Source: Castellaniella sp. (lineage in GTDB: Bacteria; Pseudomonadota; Gammaproteobacteria; Burkholderiales; Burkholderiaceae_B). Taken from it: a stretch of 64,000 nucleotides of DNA. The DNA is taken from the NCBI RefSeq assembly GCF_034675845.1, contig NZ_JAUCCU010000001.1, positions 1,054,001-1,118,000 of the forward strand, given 5' to 3'. Numbering within the stretch: position 1 is the stretch's first letter; each line of letters begins with the position of its first letter. Positions 24,688 to 33,180 of this stretch are shown piece after piece. The position numbers were made by a program, and so were the translations under genes. The notes under the pieces are model-generated. The model was not told the origin of the DNA. It searched no databases and saw only the letters and a list, made by a program, of their open reading frames with translations.

Positions 24688-26706
24688 ATGCACGCGCCCA
24701 AAACCCAAAAAACAGGCAGGATGACCCGTGCCACACTGGCGACCCAGCTGTTTCTAGCCGCATCCCTGATCACCATCGTCGTCATGGCCATTTTGGCCTC
24801 TCTCATCACCTGGCAAAGTCGGCAGACTGCTATCGCCAACGTCAGCGCCGCCAATCAGATGGGCATGCAGGACTACGATCGCACCTTGCAGCTGATCTTC
24901 AATATCGGCCAGAATCGCAACCAATCTCTATATCCGGTGCTGATGCGCTACATGGGAGGCACCCCCACGCCCTCAGGCCAGACGGAAAACGGCATGCCGG
25001 TCTTCAAAGCAGGCGACAAGGTAGTGAATGGCGACCAGACGCTGATGCGCAGCGTCACCGGCATGACCGCCGAAATCTATGCCCGCACGGATCGCGGCTG
25101 GATGCGCATCGCCAGCGCCTATCAGGATCAGCCCGGCTACGCGCTGGGCCAGACGCTGGACCCGGCCGACCCGATCGCAATAGCTCTGGATAACGGGGCC
25201 GTGATCAACCTCCCAGAGCTGGTCAACGACAAATGGCATCTGGTCACCACAAATCCCCTGAAAAACAGCAGTGGCGCGATCTACGGCGGCATCATCAATC
25301 GACTGGACATCAGCGCACAGATCGACCCGGTGCTGCAGGATCTGATCCAGACCAAACTCGCAGGGTATGGCCAACTGTTTGTGCTGCGCGCCAGCCATGA
25401 CAATAAAGACTGGGTACGGGTGGCGGGCCAGTTCGGCAAACCTGGGGACTTACTCAGCGCCAGCAACCCAGCGGCCGACTTTACGGTACTGGACAGCTCG
25501 TTTCGCAGCGCACCCATTGGGGCCGAGCAGGTCACGATCAAAGGCGAACCCATTTTTCTATCCTGGAAAGCCATCCCGAACTGGAACTGGATGATTTACG
25601 CCTTTGGGCCCATGGACAGCTATCTGGCCGACAGCAACCGCCAGATGTGGATTCAACTGGCCCTGATGCTGGCGGGTACCTTGCTGATCGGCGCGGCAAT
25701 TTTCTGGCTGGCGCGTCATACTCTGGCGCCGGTGGATGCGGTTGTTAACGGCATGCGGCGACTGGGTGCCGGGGATCTCAGCCAGGATATCCCCGATAGC
25801 CCGGCCAATAGCCACAATGAAGTCCACTTGCTGCTCAATAGCCTGAACAGCACCCAGGAAGCCCTGCGCCAGATGATTCGCCAGGTGCGCTACAGCGTGG
25901 GCGAGATCCACACGGGCGCCCACGAGATCGCCGTCGGCAATACGGATCTGTCCAGCCGCACCGAAGAACAGGCAGCATCCCTGCAACAGACCGCTGCGAG
26001 CATGGAAGAGCTGGCCAGTACGGTGCGCCAGAATGCCGACAACGCCCGCCAGGCCAATGCGCTGGCCACCGGCGCTTCGGACACGGCGCAGCACGGCGAA
26101 CACGCCGTCGAAGGCATGGTCGACACCATGCAGCGCATCGCCGACAGTTCCAGCCGTATCACCGACATCATTGGGGTGATTGACAGTATTGCCTTCCAGA
26201 CCAATATCCTGGCCTTGAATGCAGCCGTCGAGGCTGCCCGCGCGGGCGAACAAGGCCGCGGCTTTGCCGTGGTGGCCTCCGAGGTTCGCGCCCTGGCCCA
26301 GCGCTCAGCCGACGCCGCCCGCGAAATCAAGCACTTGATCGAAACTTCCTCTAACGAAGTCCAGGCAGGCACCCGTCAGGCGGGCGAAGCCGGCACCATC
26401 ATGGTCGAGGTCCTGTCCGCCGTCAAACGCGTCACCAGCATCATGGGCGAAATTGCCGCAGCCTCCAACGAGCAATCCACCGGCATCGACCAGATCAATC
26501 TGGCCGTCATGCAAATGGACCAGGTCACCCAACAAAACGCGGCCCTGGTCGAAGAGGCGGCCGCAGCGGCAGATTCCCTCAGCGAACAGGCAAACCGACT
26601 GGCCGACAGCGTCTCTGTGTTTCAGACCGGACACGACGACACAGGCACAGCACCGGCAGTACAACAACGCGGTCAGGCCACACCACTGCGCTTGACTGCC
26701 CGCTAG
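24688..26706 (+). CDS. Methyl-accepting chemotaxis protein with Cache-type sensor domain
   Basis: This 672-residue receptor has two membrane helices (about 18-40 and 320-345) enclosing a large periplasmic region that reads as a Cache 3/Cache 2 type sensor (YDRTLQLIFNIGQNRNQSLYP). Then come a HAMP domain (APVDAVVNGMRRLGAGDLSQDI) and a long signalling coiled coil with the hairpin tip IDSIAFQTNILALNAAVEAARAGEQGRGFAVVASEVR (quoted in part as the MCP hallmark). The start ATG 24688 has a good ribosome site. The C-terminus (TPLRLTAR) lacks the NWETF-type CheR/CheB tether. The ligand is unknown, and no other chemotaxis genes are in the window. Confidence 0.93.
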   Translation: MHAPKTQKTGRMTRATLATQLFLAASLITIVVMAILASLITWQSRQTAIANVSAANQMGMQDYDRTLQLIFNIGQNRNQSLYPVLMRYMGGTPTPSGQTENGMPVFKAGDKVVNGDQTLMRSVTGMTAEIYARTDRGWMRIASAYQDQPGYALGQTLDPADPIAIALDNGAVINLPELVNDKWHLVTTNPLKNSSGAIYGGIINRLDISAQIDPVLQDLIQTKLAGYGQLFVLRASHDNKDWVRVAGQFGKPGDLLSASNPAADFTVLDSSFRSAPIGAEQVTIKGEPIFLSWKAIPNWNWMIYAFGPMDSYLADSNRQMWIQLALMLAGTLLIGAAIFWLARHTLAPVDAVVNGMRRLGAGDLSQDIPDSPANSHNEVHLLLNSLNSTQEALRQMIRQVRYSVGEIHTGAHEIAVGNTDLSSRTEEQAASLQQTAASMEELASTVRQNADNARQANALATGASDTAQHGEHAVEGMVDTMQRIADSSSRITDIIGVIDSIAFQTNILALNAAVEAARAGEQGRGFAVVASEVRALAQRSADAAREIKHLIETSSNEVQAGTRQAGEAGTIMVEVLSAVKRVTSIMGEIAAASNEQSTGIDQINLAVMQMDQVTQQNAALVEEAAAAADSLSEQANRLADSVSVFQTGHDDTGTAPAVQQRGQATPLRLTAR

Positions 26707-26796
26707 CGTACAGCACGCGGCCATGCAAACACGGCCCCGTGACCTGCCTCGGACGTCTGGCTGATATCATGAGCGAAATCATCCAAAGCCCTTGCC

Positions 26797-27438
26797 GTGC
26801 CCGCCCCTGATATCACCAGTGAATTTCTCCACGTCCTGTTCCTTATTGCCATCGCCGCCGAGGCCATGACCGCTGCCCTGGCGGCTGGACGGCGCGAAAT
26901 GGACTGGCTGGGTGTCTGTATGCTGGGCTGCGTCACAGCCCTGGGCGGCGGATCGGTGCGCGACGTATTGCTGAATCACCACCCGCTATCCTGGATCGCC
27001 CACCCCTATTACCTGCTGATCACAGGCGGGGCCGCACTGATCACCATTGCCATTGCCCGCTTCGCGCACTCCTTGAGCCGCCTGTTTCTGTTCCTGGACG
27101 CGGTCGGTCTGGTGGTGTTTACCATCATCGGAGTCGATATCGCCCTGGGTCTGAGCCTGCCCTGGGGGATTGCAATCATCTCGGGCATGATTACCGGCTG
27201 CGTAGGCGGGGTGCTGCGCGACGTGCTGTGCAACGAGGTCCCGCTGCTGTTTCGGGCCGAACTCTACGCCACGGTATCCATCGTCAGTGCAATGCTGTAT
27301 CTGGCCGGTCTGGCGATGGCCTGGAACCATAATATAGTGGTGGGCGGGTCGCTGCTGATCGGTCTGTCCCTGCGGCTGCTGGCCCTGCGGTTTCGCTGGA
27401 GCATGCCGAAATTCGTCTATACGCGGGATTTGCACTGA
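26797..27438 (+). CDS. UPF0126/TRIC-family membrane protein (YadS-like)
   Basis: This 213-residue protein has about seven membrane helices made of two similar halves, each with the glycine-rich motif GGGSVRDVLL (first half) and GGVLRDVLC (second half). These mark the UPF0126 family, related to trimeric intracellular cation channels and, in some members, glycine transport. The start is GTG 26797. The substrate is not predictable from sequence. A long inverted repeat directly follows its stop. Confidence 0.88.
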   Translation: MPAPDITSEFLHVLFLIAIAAEAMTAALAAGRREMDWLGVCMLGCVTALGGGSVRDVLLNHHPLSWIAHPYYLLITGGAALITIAIARFAHSLSRLFLFLDAVGLVVFTIIGVDIALGLSLPWGIAIISGMITGCVGGVLRDVLCNEVPLLFRAELYATVSIVSAMLYLAGLAMAWNHNIVVGGSLLIGLSLRLLALRFRWSMPKFVYTRDLH

Positions 27439-27530
27439 GGAAACGGGGTCATGGAAACGGGGTCAGACACCATTTTCCGAGGAAAATGGTGTCTGACCCC
27501 GTTTCCTCCCCCGTTTCCTCCCATTTCCTC
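27439..27530. repeat. REP-like long inverted repeat between UPF0126 gene and miaE
   Basis: Perfect 26-base arms (27453-27478 and 27481-27506) are separated by only two bases. They are flanked by partial copies of the arm end: GGAAACGGGGTCA at 27439 and CCGTTTCCTC at 27511-27520. It lies between two convergent genes and could serve as a bidirectional terminator. The size, perfect symmetry and extra partial copies look like an interspersed palindromic element rather than a single-use terminator. Confidence 0.8.
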
Positions 27531-27537
27531 TATCCCT

Positions 27538-28143
27538 TTATGGACAGCCGCTGTGAAAGCGAAATTCTGGGTCGGGGGATTCGATCAGATGTTGCTCCTG
27601 GCGGCGAATGCGGGCGATGGCGCGGTCTACGTCTGCAGCTTCTCCAAAGCGCCGGGCAAAGCGCAGATAGCCTTGGTAGTGGCGGCTTTCAGACTGCAGC
27701 AAACCGGCATAGAACGCAGCCAGTTCTTCGTCCAGATGCGGCACCAGCGCGGCGAATCGTTCACAGGACCGGGCCTCGATAAAGGCCCCGACAATCAGCA
27801 AATCAATCAGTTTTGCGGGTTCGTGCGTACGCACCACCGTCCGCAGGCCTGCGGCATAGCGACTGGCCGTCAAAGGCCGCTGGGGGATGCCCCGGCGCTT
27901 CAGCAAACGCAGTACCTGTTCGTGATGCACCAGTTCTTCGCGGGCCAGTTTGGAGAGCGCCATGGACAAGTCCATGTCCTGATGACCATAACGGGCGATC
28001 AGGCTCATGGCTGCGGCAGCCGCCTTCAATTCGCAGTTGCGATGGTCCAGCAGCAGAATATCCTGCTGTTCCAGGGCGGCCTGCACCCAGGCGGCAGGGG
28101 TCGGACAAGACAGGAATTCGATCAGATCGGCAGGCAGGGACAT
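27538..28143 (-). CDS. miaE: tRNA-(ms2io6A)-hydroxylase MiaE
   Basis: This 201-residue diiron enzyme hydroxylates the isopentenyl group of ms2i6A37 in tRNA. The ferritin-like helices carry the iron ligands in HRNCELKAAAAAM, LAREELVHHEQV (E-x-x-H), GAFIEARSCERF and SESRHYQGYL (E-x-x-H). Length and pattern match the family. It follows the acetyltransferase gene by 13 bases on the same strand, a likely operon. Confidence 0.93.
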   Translation of the reverse strand: MSLPADLIEFLSCPTPAAWVQAALEQQDILLLDHRNCELKAAAAAMSLIARYGHQDMDLSMALSKLAREELVHHEQVLRLLKRRGIPQRPLTASRYAAGLRTVVRTHEPAKLIDLLIVGAFIEARSCERFAALVPHLDEELAAFYAGLLQSESRHYQGYLRFARRFGEAADVDRAIARIRRQEQHLIESPDPEFRFHSGCP

Positions 28144-28156
28144 GAAATGGGACGGC

Positions 28157-28768
28157 TTATGGCAAATGTTGCGCCATCTTATACAACAAATGGGCGCGGA
28201 CTTCCGGCCATTCGCCCGCCAACAGGCTGTACATCACGGTATCGCGCACCGTGCCATCCCGGCGCAAGGCATGGTGGCGGATGGCGCCATCGCGCTTGGC
28301 CCCCAGGCGTTCGATGGCCCGCTGCGATGCCAGGTTGAAATTATCCGTGCGCCAACCCACCACCGCCGCCCCCAGCGTATCGAAGGCATGCTGCAGCAGC
28401 AGTAGCTTGCAGGCGGTATTGACCTGGGTGCGCTGCACGGACTGCGCATACCAGGTGTAGCCGATCTCCAGTCTGGCCACGGCAGGCAAAATATCGTGAT
28501 AGCGGGTGGTCCCCAGCACCGCCCCGGTGTCGGCGGCCAGCACGGCAAACGGCAGCATATGGCCGTCCGCCTGCCCTTGCAGGGCAGTGGCGACATAGGC
28601 CTCGGTGTCGGCAGGTTCTGGCACCGATGTAACCCGCAGATTCCAGAGCTCGCCATCGGCAGCAGCGATGCGCAGGCCGGGGATGTGATCCAGAGACAAA
28701 GGCACCAGGCGCACGCCATGGCCTTGTAGGGTGGTGGGGGCTGGCGCTTGAGTGAAGGATGTCGTCAT
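28157..28768 (-). CDS. GNAT-family N-acetyltransferase (RimJ/RimL type)
   Basis: This 203-residue protein has the Acetyltransf_3 pattern: VRLVPLSLDHIPGL, VLGTTRYHDILPAVARLEIGYTWY (beta strands 3-4), NTACKLLLLQHAFDTLG (acetyl-CoA site region) and DNFNLASQRAIERLGAKRDG, typical of RimJ/RimL proteins that acetylate protein N-termini or small amines. The acceptor is unknown. It is the last core gene before the genomic island begins. Confidence 0.85.
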   Translation of the reverse strand: MTTSFTQAPAPTTLQGHGVRLVPLSLDHIPGLRIAAADGELWNLRVTSVPEPADTEAYVATALQGQADGHMLPFAVLAADTGAVLGTTRYHDILPAVARLEIGYTWYAQSVQRTQVNTACKLLLLQHAFDTLGAAVVGWRTDNFNLASQRAIERLGAKRDGAIRHHALRRDGTVRDTVMYSLLAGEWPEVRAHLLYKMAQHLP

Positions 28769-29048
28769 GGGAATCAGGGGCTAGCACACGATCTGCCAGT
28801 GTAGCCCCGATTCACAGCAAATCAGATCGGTGAAAGTTCTCAGCCGTCAGACGTTGAAGGGAAAATAACGAAGTATCTCGTTGATAAATAATATAACTAT
28901 TTGTACTCGTTTTTATACTCATTTCTGTGATAGCTTCTTTTTAGATAGCGCCTTGGCGTGCTGGGCGGCAGGTTCTGAATAACGAGATCTAGGCAGGACT
29001 CCGCCTCTGATGCTCACGCAAGCATTTGCACAAGACGTCATTGGTCCG
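28769..29048. other. AT-rich left boundary region of the genomic island
   Basis: These 280 bases have no supported gene. Base composition falls sharply from about 28855, and the repeat TGTACTC-N7-TACTCA lies at 28902-28921. It separates the core acetyltransferase gene from the first island remnant. Confidence 0.55.
28902..28921. other. Putative left attachment-site repeat of the island
   Basis: The motif TGTACTC, seven bases, then TACTCA recurs with the same spacing at 52199-52218 beside the integrase gene; 16 of 20 bases agree. It lies in the AT-rich gap after the last core gene. It may be attL or an integrase-binding site. Confidence 0.45.
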
Positions 29049-29547
29049 TTACAGGTTCTCGACGGAAACTTCAGCGCCCGTCGATTGCAGCAAACTCACC
29101 AGCCGCTTAGCCTGAGATTTAGGGGTCGCGATCACCAGTAACCTTTGCGCACGCGAGACACCAACATAAATTTTGCGAACCTCTTCATTATCAGCCGCCC
29201 CCGTCTGGCCAACGAGCGAGTCCATGATGCCCTTCGCCGTGGCCGACGATAGCACAACACAGACCGCAGGAAACTCCATTCCCTTCACGCTGTGAATAGT
29301 ATGGGCGGAATGCCCAGTGAGGGGAGCGTTGATCAGCACATTGGCAATATCTACATTCCGACGCAAACGCTGATTGATAGTTTGCTCACTATCGGCGGGC
29401 AAACACGGCGCGAGCAATTGACGCGCACACGCAAGCCAGGCATCTACCGTAGCGAAGCGCACTGGATCAAACCGCAAGGCTTCGGCGACTTGCAACACCT
29501 GGGGGCGCCAGACATCAGGCGTCAACCCCGACTCAGCTATATATTGG
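29049..29547 (-). pseudogene. C-terminal remnant of a UvrD/Rep-type helicase (GajB-like)
   Basis: About 165 residues remain, with superfamily 1 helicase motif V (HTIHSVKGMEF) and motif VI (KIYVGVSRAQRLLVIA), ending naturally at ...STGAEVSVENL. The N-terminal two-thirds, including the Walker A region, are missing: the frame breaks at about 29548, where an IS3-family fragment begins. The OLD-type ATPase start (32747-33078) lies in the same orientation on the other side of the insertion. The pair is best read as the two ends of a Gabija-like gajA-gajB locus collapsed by insertion and deletion. The GajB assignment is inference from context. Confidence 0.75.
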
Positions 29548-29731
29548 TGGTTTTACGGTAGCCGCCAGATGCGCAACCACCTGAACCGGCAGGGCCACGC
29601 GGTCAACCGCAAGCGCGTGCAACGCCTCATGGGAGTGATGGGGCTACAAGCTGTGGCACCGGGGCCGCACACCAGCGTTCCACATCCCGAGCACAAGGTC
29701 TACCCGTACCTGCTGCGCGGGATGATCATCG

Positions 29732-29736
29732 ACCGG
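29732..29736. repeat. Target-site duplication of the IS21 element, left copy (ACCGG)
   Basis: ACCGG directly precedes the element and recurs at 32185-32189 right after it. Removing the element and one copy restores the IS3 transposase frame. Confidence 0.9.
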
Positions 29737-29796
29737 TGTCAATGGCCATTTATTTTGACCCACTTTTGGCCAATAAAATTGACCCACCCCTAAGCC

Positions 29797-30537
29797 CTAT
29801 TCGGGCATTTTTTGTCTTAAACGGTAGCTCTCTCCTCCCAGCATGAATACGTTGGAATGATGGATGATGCGGTCGATGATGGGGATGGCCACGTTATCGT
29901 GATGGAAGAACGCCCCCCAGTCAGCGAACCCCTTGTTAGTAGTCAAGATAATCGACCGGTACTCATACAGGGTATTGACCAACTGGAACAGGTTGAAACG
30001 GGCCTGCGGTGTCATGGGTAGGTAGCCCAGCTCGTCGATTACCAGCAGGTCGAATTTGGCCAACTGATTGATGCGTTTTTTCAGTTCCCCCTTCATCTCG
30101 GCCAACTCCAAGTCCTCGACCAAATCCAAGGCAGTGCGAAACAACACCTTGTAGCCACTGGCCACGGCCTTGTGGCCAATGCCAATGGCCAGGTGGGTCT
30201 TGCCAACGCCGGGAGGGCCAATGAATATGATGTTCTCTCGATTGTCAATGAAGCTGAAATCCAGCAATGTGTTGACTTGGCGCTTGCTGATCGTCGTCTG
30301 GTGACGGTAATCAAACCCCTCCAGGTATTTGCCGGTAGGCAGTCCCGATGCACGGCGGTGCCGTTCAATACGTGTGCTTGCACGCTCGGCCAGTTCGTGC
30401 TCGGCTAGCAGGTGGGCAAAGTCCAGGTAGGATAGTTCTCCCGCCTCGGCCCGGGCGACCAGATCCACTAGGTTGTGGCCAATCGCATTCAGGCGCAGGG
30501 CACGATACTGGGTGCGGGCTATCTCAAGCGCACTCAT
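29797..30537 (-). CDS. istB: IstB, IS21-family transposition helper ATPase
   Basis: This 246-residue DnaC/DnaA-like AAA ATPase has Walker A GPPGVGKTHLA, Walker B LLVIDELGYLP and sensor ILTTNKGFADW. IstB helps IstA choose and capture target DNA. The start ATG 30537 (MSALEIARTQYRALRLNA) was chosen because the conserved IstB N-terminus begins there; an upstream frame start at 30567 lies inside istA. It overlaps the istA 3' end, the usual coupling in IS21 elements. Confidence 0.95.
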   Translation of the reverse strand: MSALEIARTQYRALRLNAIGHNLVDLVARAEAGELSYLDFAHLLAEHELAERASTRIERHRRASGLPTGKYLEGFDYRHQTTISKRQVNTLLDFSFIDNRENIIFIGPPGVGKTHLAIGIGHKAVASGYKVLFRTALDLVEDLELAEMKGELKKRINQLAKFDLLVIDELGYLPMTPQARFNLFQLVNTLYEYRSIILTTNKGFADWGAFFHHDNVAIPIIDRIIHHSNVFMLGGESYRLRQKMPE

Positions 30538-32059
30538 GGTCCACCTCCTGGCCACCCGGTTGGCCAACCTGGGCGTAGACGGTCAGATCCAGCGGCTCAG
30601 CCCCATCCGCTCTGGACTCCCACAATGCGCCAGTGCGCCCACGGGCATGTGCCGATGCACTGGCTTGCAGATAACGCTCCAGCTGTGTGGCCGTCATACT
30701 TGGCCGACGAGCTAGTGCGGCAATCAGCCCGGCGTCTGTCTTCGCGTATACGCGAAGCATCTTGCAGACAGCCACCAACTGGTCTTTATAGATCCGTGGC
30801 GATGTATGCTTCAGGGTCGCGCACAGGGCCTGAGCATCCGGCGATGGAATCAGGGTGGCAATCTCCTGCTCCAAGTCAGTGATGCGTTGTGCATGGTCGC
30901 GGTAATGGTGATTGTTCTTGGCGATTTGTCCGCGCCCGACGCATAGGGTATGGGTGGCGATCACAGAACCAGATTCCAGGTCTGTAATAACTAGGCCACC
31001 ATCTTGCTCGACCACGCCCACATAGGCCCGCTGCCAGGCCAGCGGGACAGAATATTTGTTGGACTGCCACGAGATCAGCCCCGTCTTGTCTGCCCGGCGG
31101 CGCTGCCAGACAGCCGACTGGGTGGTCAAGTCAAATGATGGGTTGTAAGGGCGCAAATGCTTGCGCTCTTCCTTCTCAAAAAGTTCACGCGGAATCTGTC
31201 CTGTGGTGCCATGCAGCCGGGCATTGGCTACGTCCTCCAACCATTGGGCGAGGTGTTCGCGCAGCGCCTGCTCGCTGGCAAACTCCTCGCCATATAGGCA
31301 GTCCGTCTTGACGTACTTGACGCCTGCCTCGACCTTGCCCTTGCTCTCGGGGTCATAGCCCTCGCAGGCATGGATACGAAACCGGGCATGGGTGGCGTAT
31401 TCATAGAAACGCGCGTTGACAGTCAGTTCGCGGTAGCGCTCGTCGATAACCACCAGCTTGGTCTGATCATAGATGCACTCCTCTGGTACCCCGCCAAAGT
31501 AGCGCATCGCTTGGTCATGCAGTTCGATGAAGGCTGCTGTATCGAGCGCCTTGAACGCCAGCCCCACATACAGCAGCCGTGAATACGACAGGACAAACAC
31601 TACAAAGTGCACCGTGCGTGCCTGGCCGCCAATCAGCACCTCGCGCAGTTCACCCGGGTCCACCTGGCACTGCACGCCAGGCACCGTCTGTAAAACCGGC
31701 TCGTAATAGCGCAGTTGCCCGCAGGCGACCTGTTGCTTCAGGTCCTGTACATAACGCCGGATGCTGCGATCTGATACAGCCAAATCGCCAACCTTCGCGC
31801 GCAGGCGTCGGGCAAGCTTCACTGCCGTGAGCTTCGGATAACGCTTCAGTTCAATGGCCAGGTAATCCCGGTAGGTATCGAGCGATTTGCTGCGTGACTG
31901 ATAGGCTTGCTTGTCACTGATCTGCGTCTCGTCCATCTGCAGGTACTTACGCACCGTGTTGCGCGAGATCCCCAGCTCGGCGCTGATGGCCCGTATCGAC
32001 ATCCCGTGACCCTGATCGTACATCCCTTTTATCTTGTGAATCACAACCCACTCCTTCAT
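30524..32059 (-). CDS. istA: IstA, IS21-family transposase
   Basis: This 511-residue DDE transposase has an N-terminal helix-turn-helix (HGMSIRAISAELGISRNTVRKYL), a second HTH-like region (LAVSDRSIRRYVQDL) and an rve core with acidic residues in CQVDPGE, YDQTKLVV and ESKGKVEAGVKY. A basic C-terminal domain follows. ATG 32059 opens MKEWVVIHKIKGMYDQG. Full length for the family and free of internal stops. Confidence 0.95.
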   Translation of the reverse strand: MKEWVVIHKIKGMYDQGHGMSIRAISAELGISRNTVRKYLQMDETQISDKQAYQSRSKSLDTYRDYLAIELKRYPKLTAVKLARRLRAKVGDLAVSDRSIRRYVQDLKQQVACGQLRYYEPVLQTVPGVQCQVDPGELREVLIGGQARTVHFVVFVLSYSRLLYVGLAFKALDTAAFIELHDQAMRYFGGVPEECIYDQTKLVVIDERYRELTVNARFYEYATHARFRIHACEGYDPESKGKVEAGVKYVKTDCLYGEEFASEQALREHLAQWLEDVANARLHGTTGQIPRELFEKEERKHLRPYNPSFDLTTQSAVWQRRRADKTGLISWQSNKYSVPLAWQRAYVGVVEQDGGLVITDLESGSVIATHTLCVGRGQIAKNNHHYRDHAQRITDLEQEIATLIPSPDAQALCATLKHTSPRIYKDQLVAVCKMLRVYAKTDAGLIAALARRPSMTATQLERYLQASASAHARGRTGALWESRADGAEPLDLTVYAQVGQPGGQEVDHECA

Positions 32060-32184
32060 CTGTGCGCTCCTTCCTACCTGCCATTGCGGGGTCGGAACGC
32101 TATACGGTTTGTGGCCTCATGGCCACCCGGGAGGTGGGTCAAAATTATTGGCCATTAGTGGGTCATTTTATTTGGCCATTAACA

Positions 32185-32189
32185 ACCGG
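32185..32189. repeat. Target-site duplication of the IS21 element, right copy (ACCGG)
   Basis: This is the identical partner of ACCGG at 29732-29736, immediately outside the right terminal repeat. Confidence 0.9.
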
Positions 32190-32746
32190 CCCAACCAGGT
32201 CTGGGCTACCGACATCAGTTATATTCCGCTGGCACACGGCTTCATGTATCTGACAGCGGTCATCGACTGGGCGACGCGCAAAGTCCTGTCATGGCGCGTC
32301 TCGAACACCATGGAGACGTCGTTTTGCGTGGATGCCCTCGAAGAGGCGTTACATCGTTATGGCACGCCGGAAATTTTCAACACGGATCAAGGCTCGCAGT
32401 TCACCAGCGACGAATTCACGGGTGTTCTCAAAGACTACGGGGTGAAGATCAGCATGGATGGACGCCGCCGCTGCTATGACAATATCTTCGTGGAGCGGCT
32501 CTGGCGCTCGGTAAAATACGAATGCGTCTACCTGAACGCCTTCGAGGATGGACGGGAGCTGCGCCGCGCACTCTCGAGCTATTTCGACTGATACAACAAA
32601 GAGCGCCCGCACAAAGCGCTGGATAGGAAAAGTCCAGATGATGTGTATTTTGCCGGTGGGCAGAATCTGTTGGTAGCCTGAGCCAGAAACTATGGATCAG
32701 AGCTTACGAACCCCTTCAGGCTGTCTGATGAAAGGGGGCCACTTCA

Positions 32747-33078
32747 GTGCTCTCGTCGTACTTCAAGCCAAAGACACACCCGGAGATTGCCTGATCTGAT
32801 GCTGCAGTGATCAGACGCCCCTGTTGCCCAGGGCTAAGATCAGTAAAATTTCCTATAATTTCGAACTTACGATCTGCGCCGCCAAACCGAATATCCGTAG
32901 GCTCACAGTACAACTCACGCCGACCGCCGAGAGGCATGGTCAACAAGCGGATGGCATCTATCGCATTGCTCTTGCCGCCATTGTTCTCCCCAACCAGAAT
33001 CGTCAAGTCTCTACAAAGCGGAATTTCCGCATGCTCAAAAGATCGAAAATTCTCCAGTGTGAGTTTCTCGAAATACAT
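32747..33078 (-). pseudogene. N-terminal remnant of an OLD-family ATPase (GajA-like)
   Basis: About 110 residues from ATG 33078 (MYFEKLTLENFRSFEHAEI) include the ABC/OLD-type Walker A ILVGENNGGKSNAIDAIRLL and the start of the Toprim-linked ATPase family. The frame then reads into the IS3 terminus at TGAAGTGGCCCCC and stops at 32716. The Walker B and Toprim nuclease parts are gone. With the UvrD-type remnant on the far side of the insertion, the order OLD ATPase then helicase matches Gabija (GajA, GajB). OLD proteins also occur outside Gabija, so the system name is inference. Confidence 0.75.
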
Positions 33079-33180
33079 CGCTTCCTCATGTTTGCCTAAG
33101 CTCACCAATGATATATGAGCATTGAAACAAGCATTCATCGAAATCAATGCTCATTTGCATGCTCGAACGCATAGAAACCA

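Larger units (their letters stand above)
29737..32184. mobile_element. IS21-family insertion sequence, apparently complete (2448 bp)
   Basis: Both ends are recognisable. The left end starts TGTCAATGGCCA and the right end, read inward, starts TGTTAATGGCCA. Each end holds two copies of a unit GGCCA ... TTGACCCAC or TGACCCAC, the multiple terminal repeats typical of IS21. A 5-base duplication (ACCGG) flanks it. It encodes overlapping istA and istB on the minus strand, both open, so it may be active. Confidence 0.92.
29551..32681 (+). pseudogene. IS3-family transposase (OrfB), interrupted and with a nonsense codon
   Basis: The first part (29551-29736) carries the HTH_21-like region (LNRQGHAVNRKRVQRLMGVMG). 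The second part (from 32190) carries the rve integrase core with DDE residues in VWATDISYI, NTDQGSQF and DNIFVERLW. The two parts join exactly at the ACCGG target duplication as MIIDRPNQVWATD. A TGA at 32589-32591 interrupts SSYFD-x-YNKERPHKALD, where the family has Trp, so the gene carried a stop codon independent of the IS21 insertion. It cannot make active transposase. Confidence 0.85.
29549..32746 (+). mobile_element. IS3-family element remnant, 5'-truncated and split by an IS21 element
   Basis: Transposase codons begin at about 29551 (FYGSRQMRNHLNRQGH), stop at 29736 where the IS21 element starts, and resume at 32185 to the natural stop at 32681. The right terminus reads on the minus strand as TGAAGTGGCCCCC, at about 32746. 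No orfA or left terminus remains, so the left end was lost, probably in a deletion that also removed most of the neighbouring ATPase and helicase genes. Confidence 0.75.

Noticed and set aside
29569..29793. 74-codon frame as a separate small gene
   Set aside because: Its first part is IS3 transposase sequence and its last codons come from the IS21 terminus; it is a junction product.
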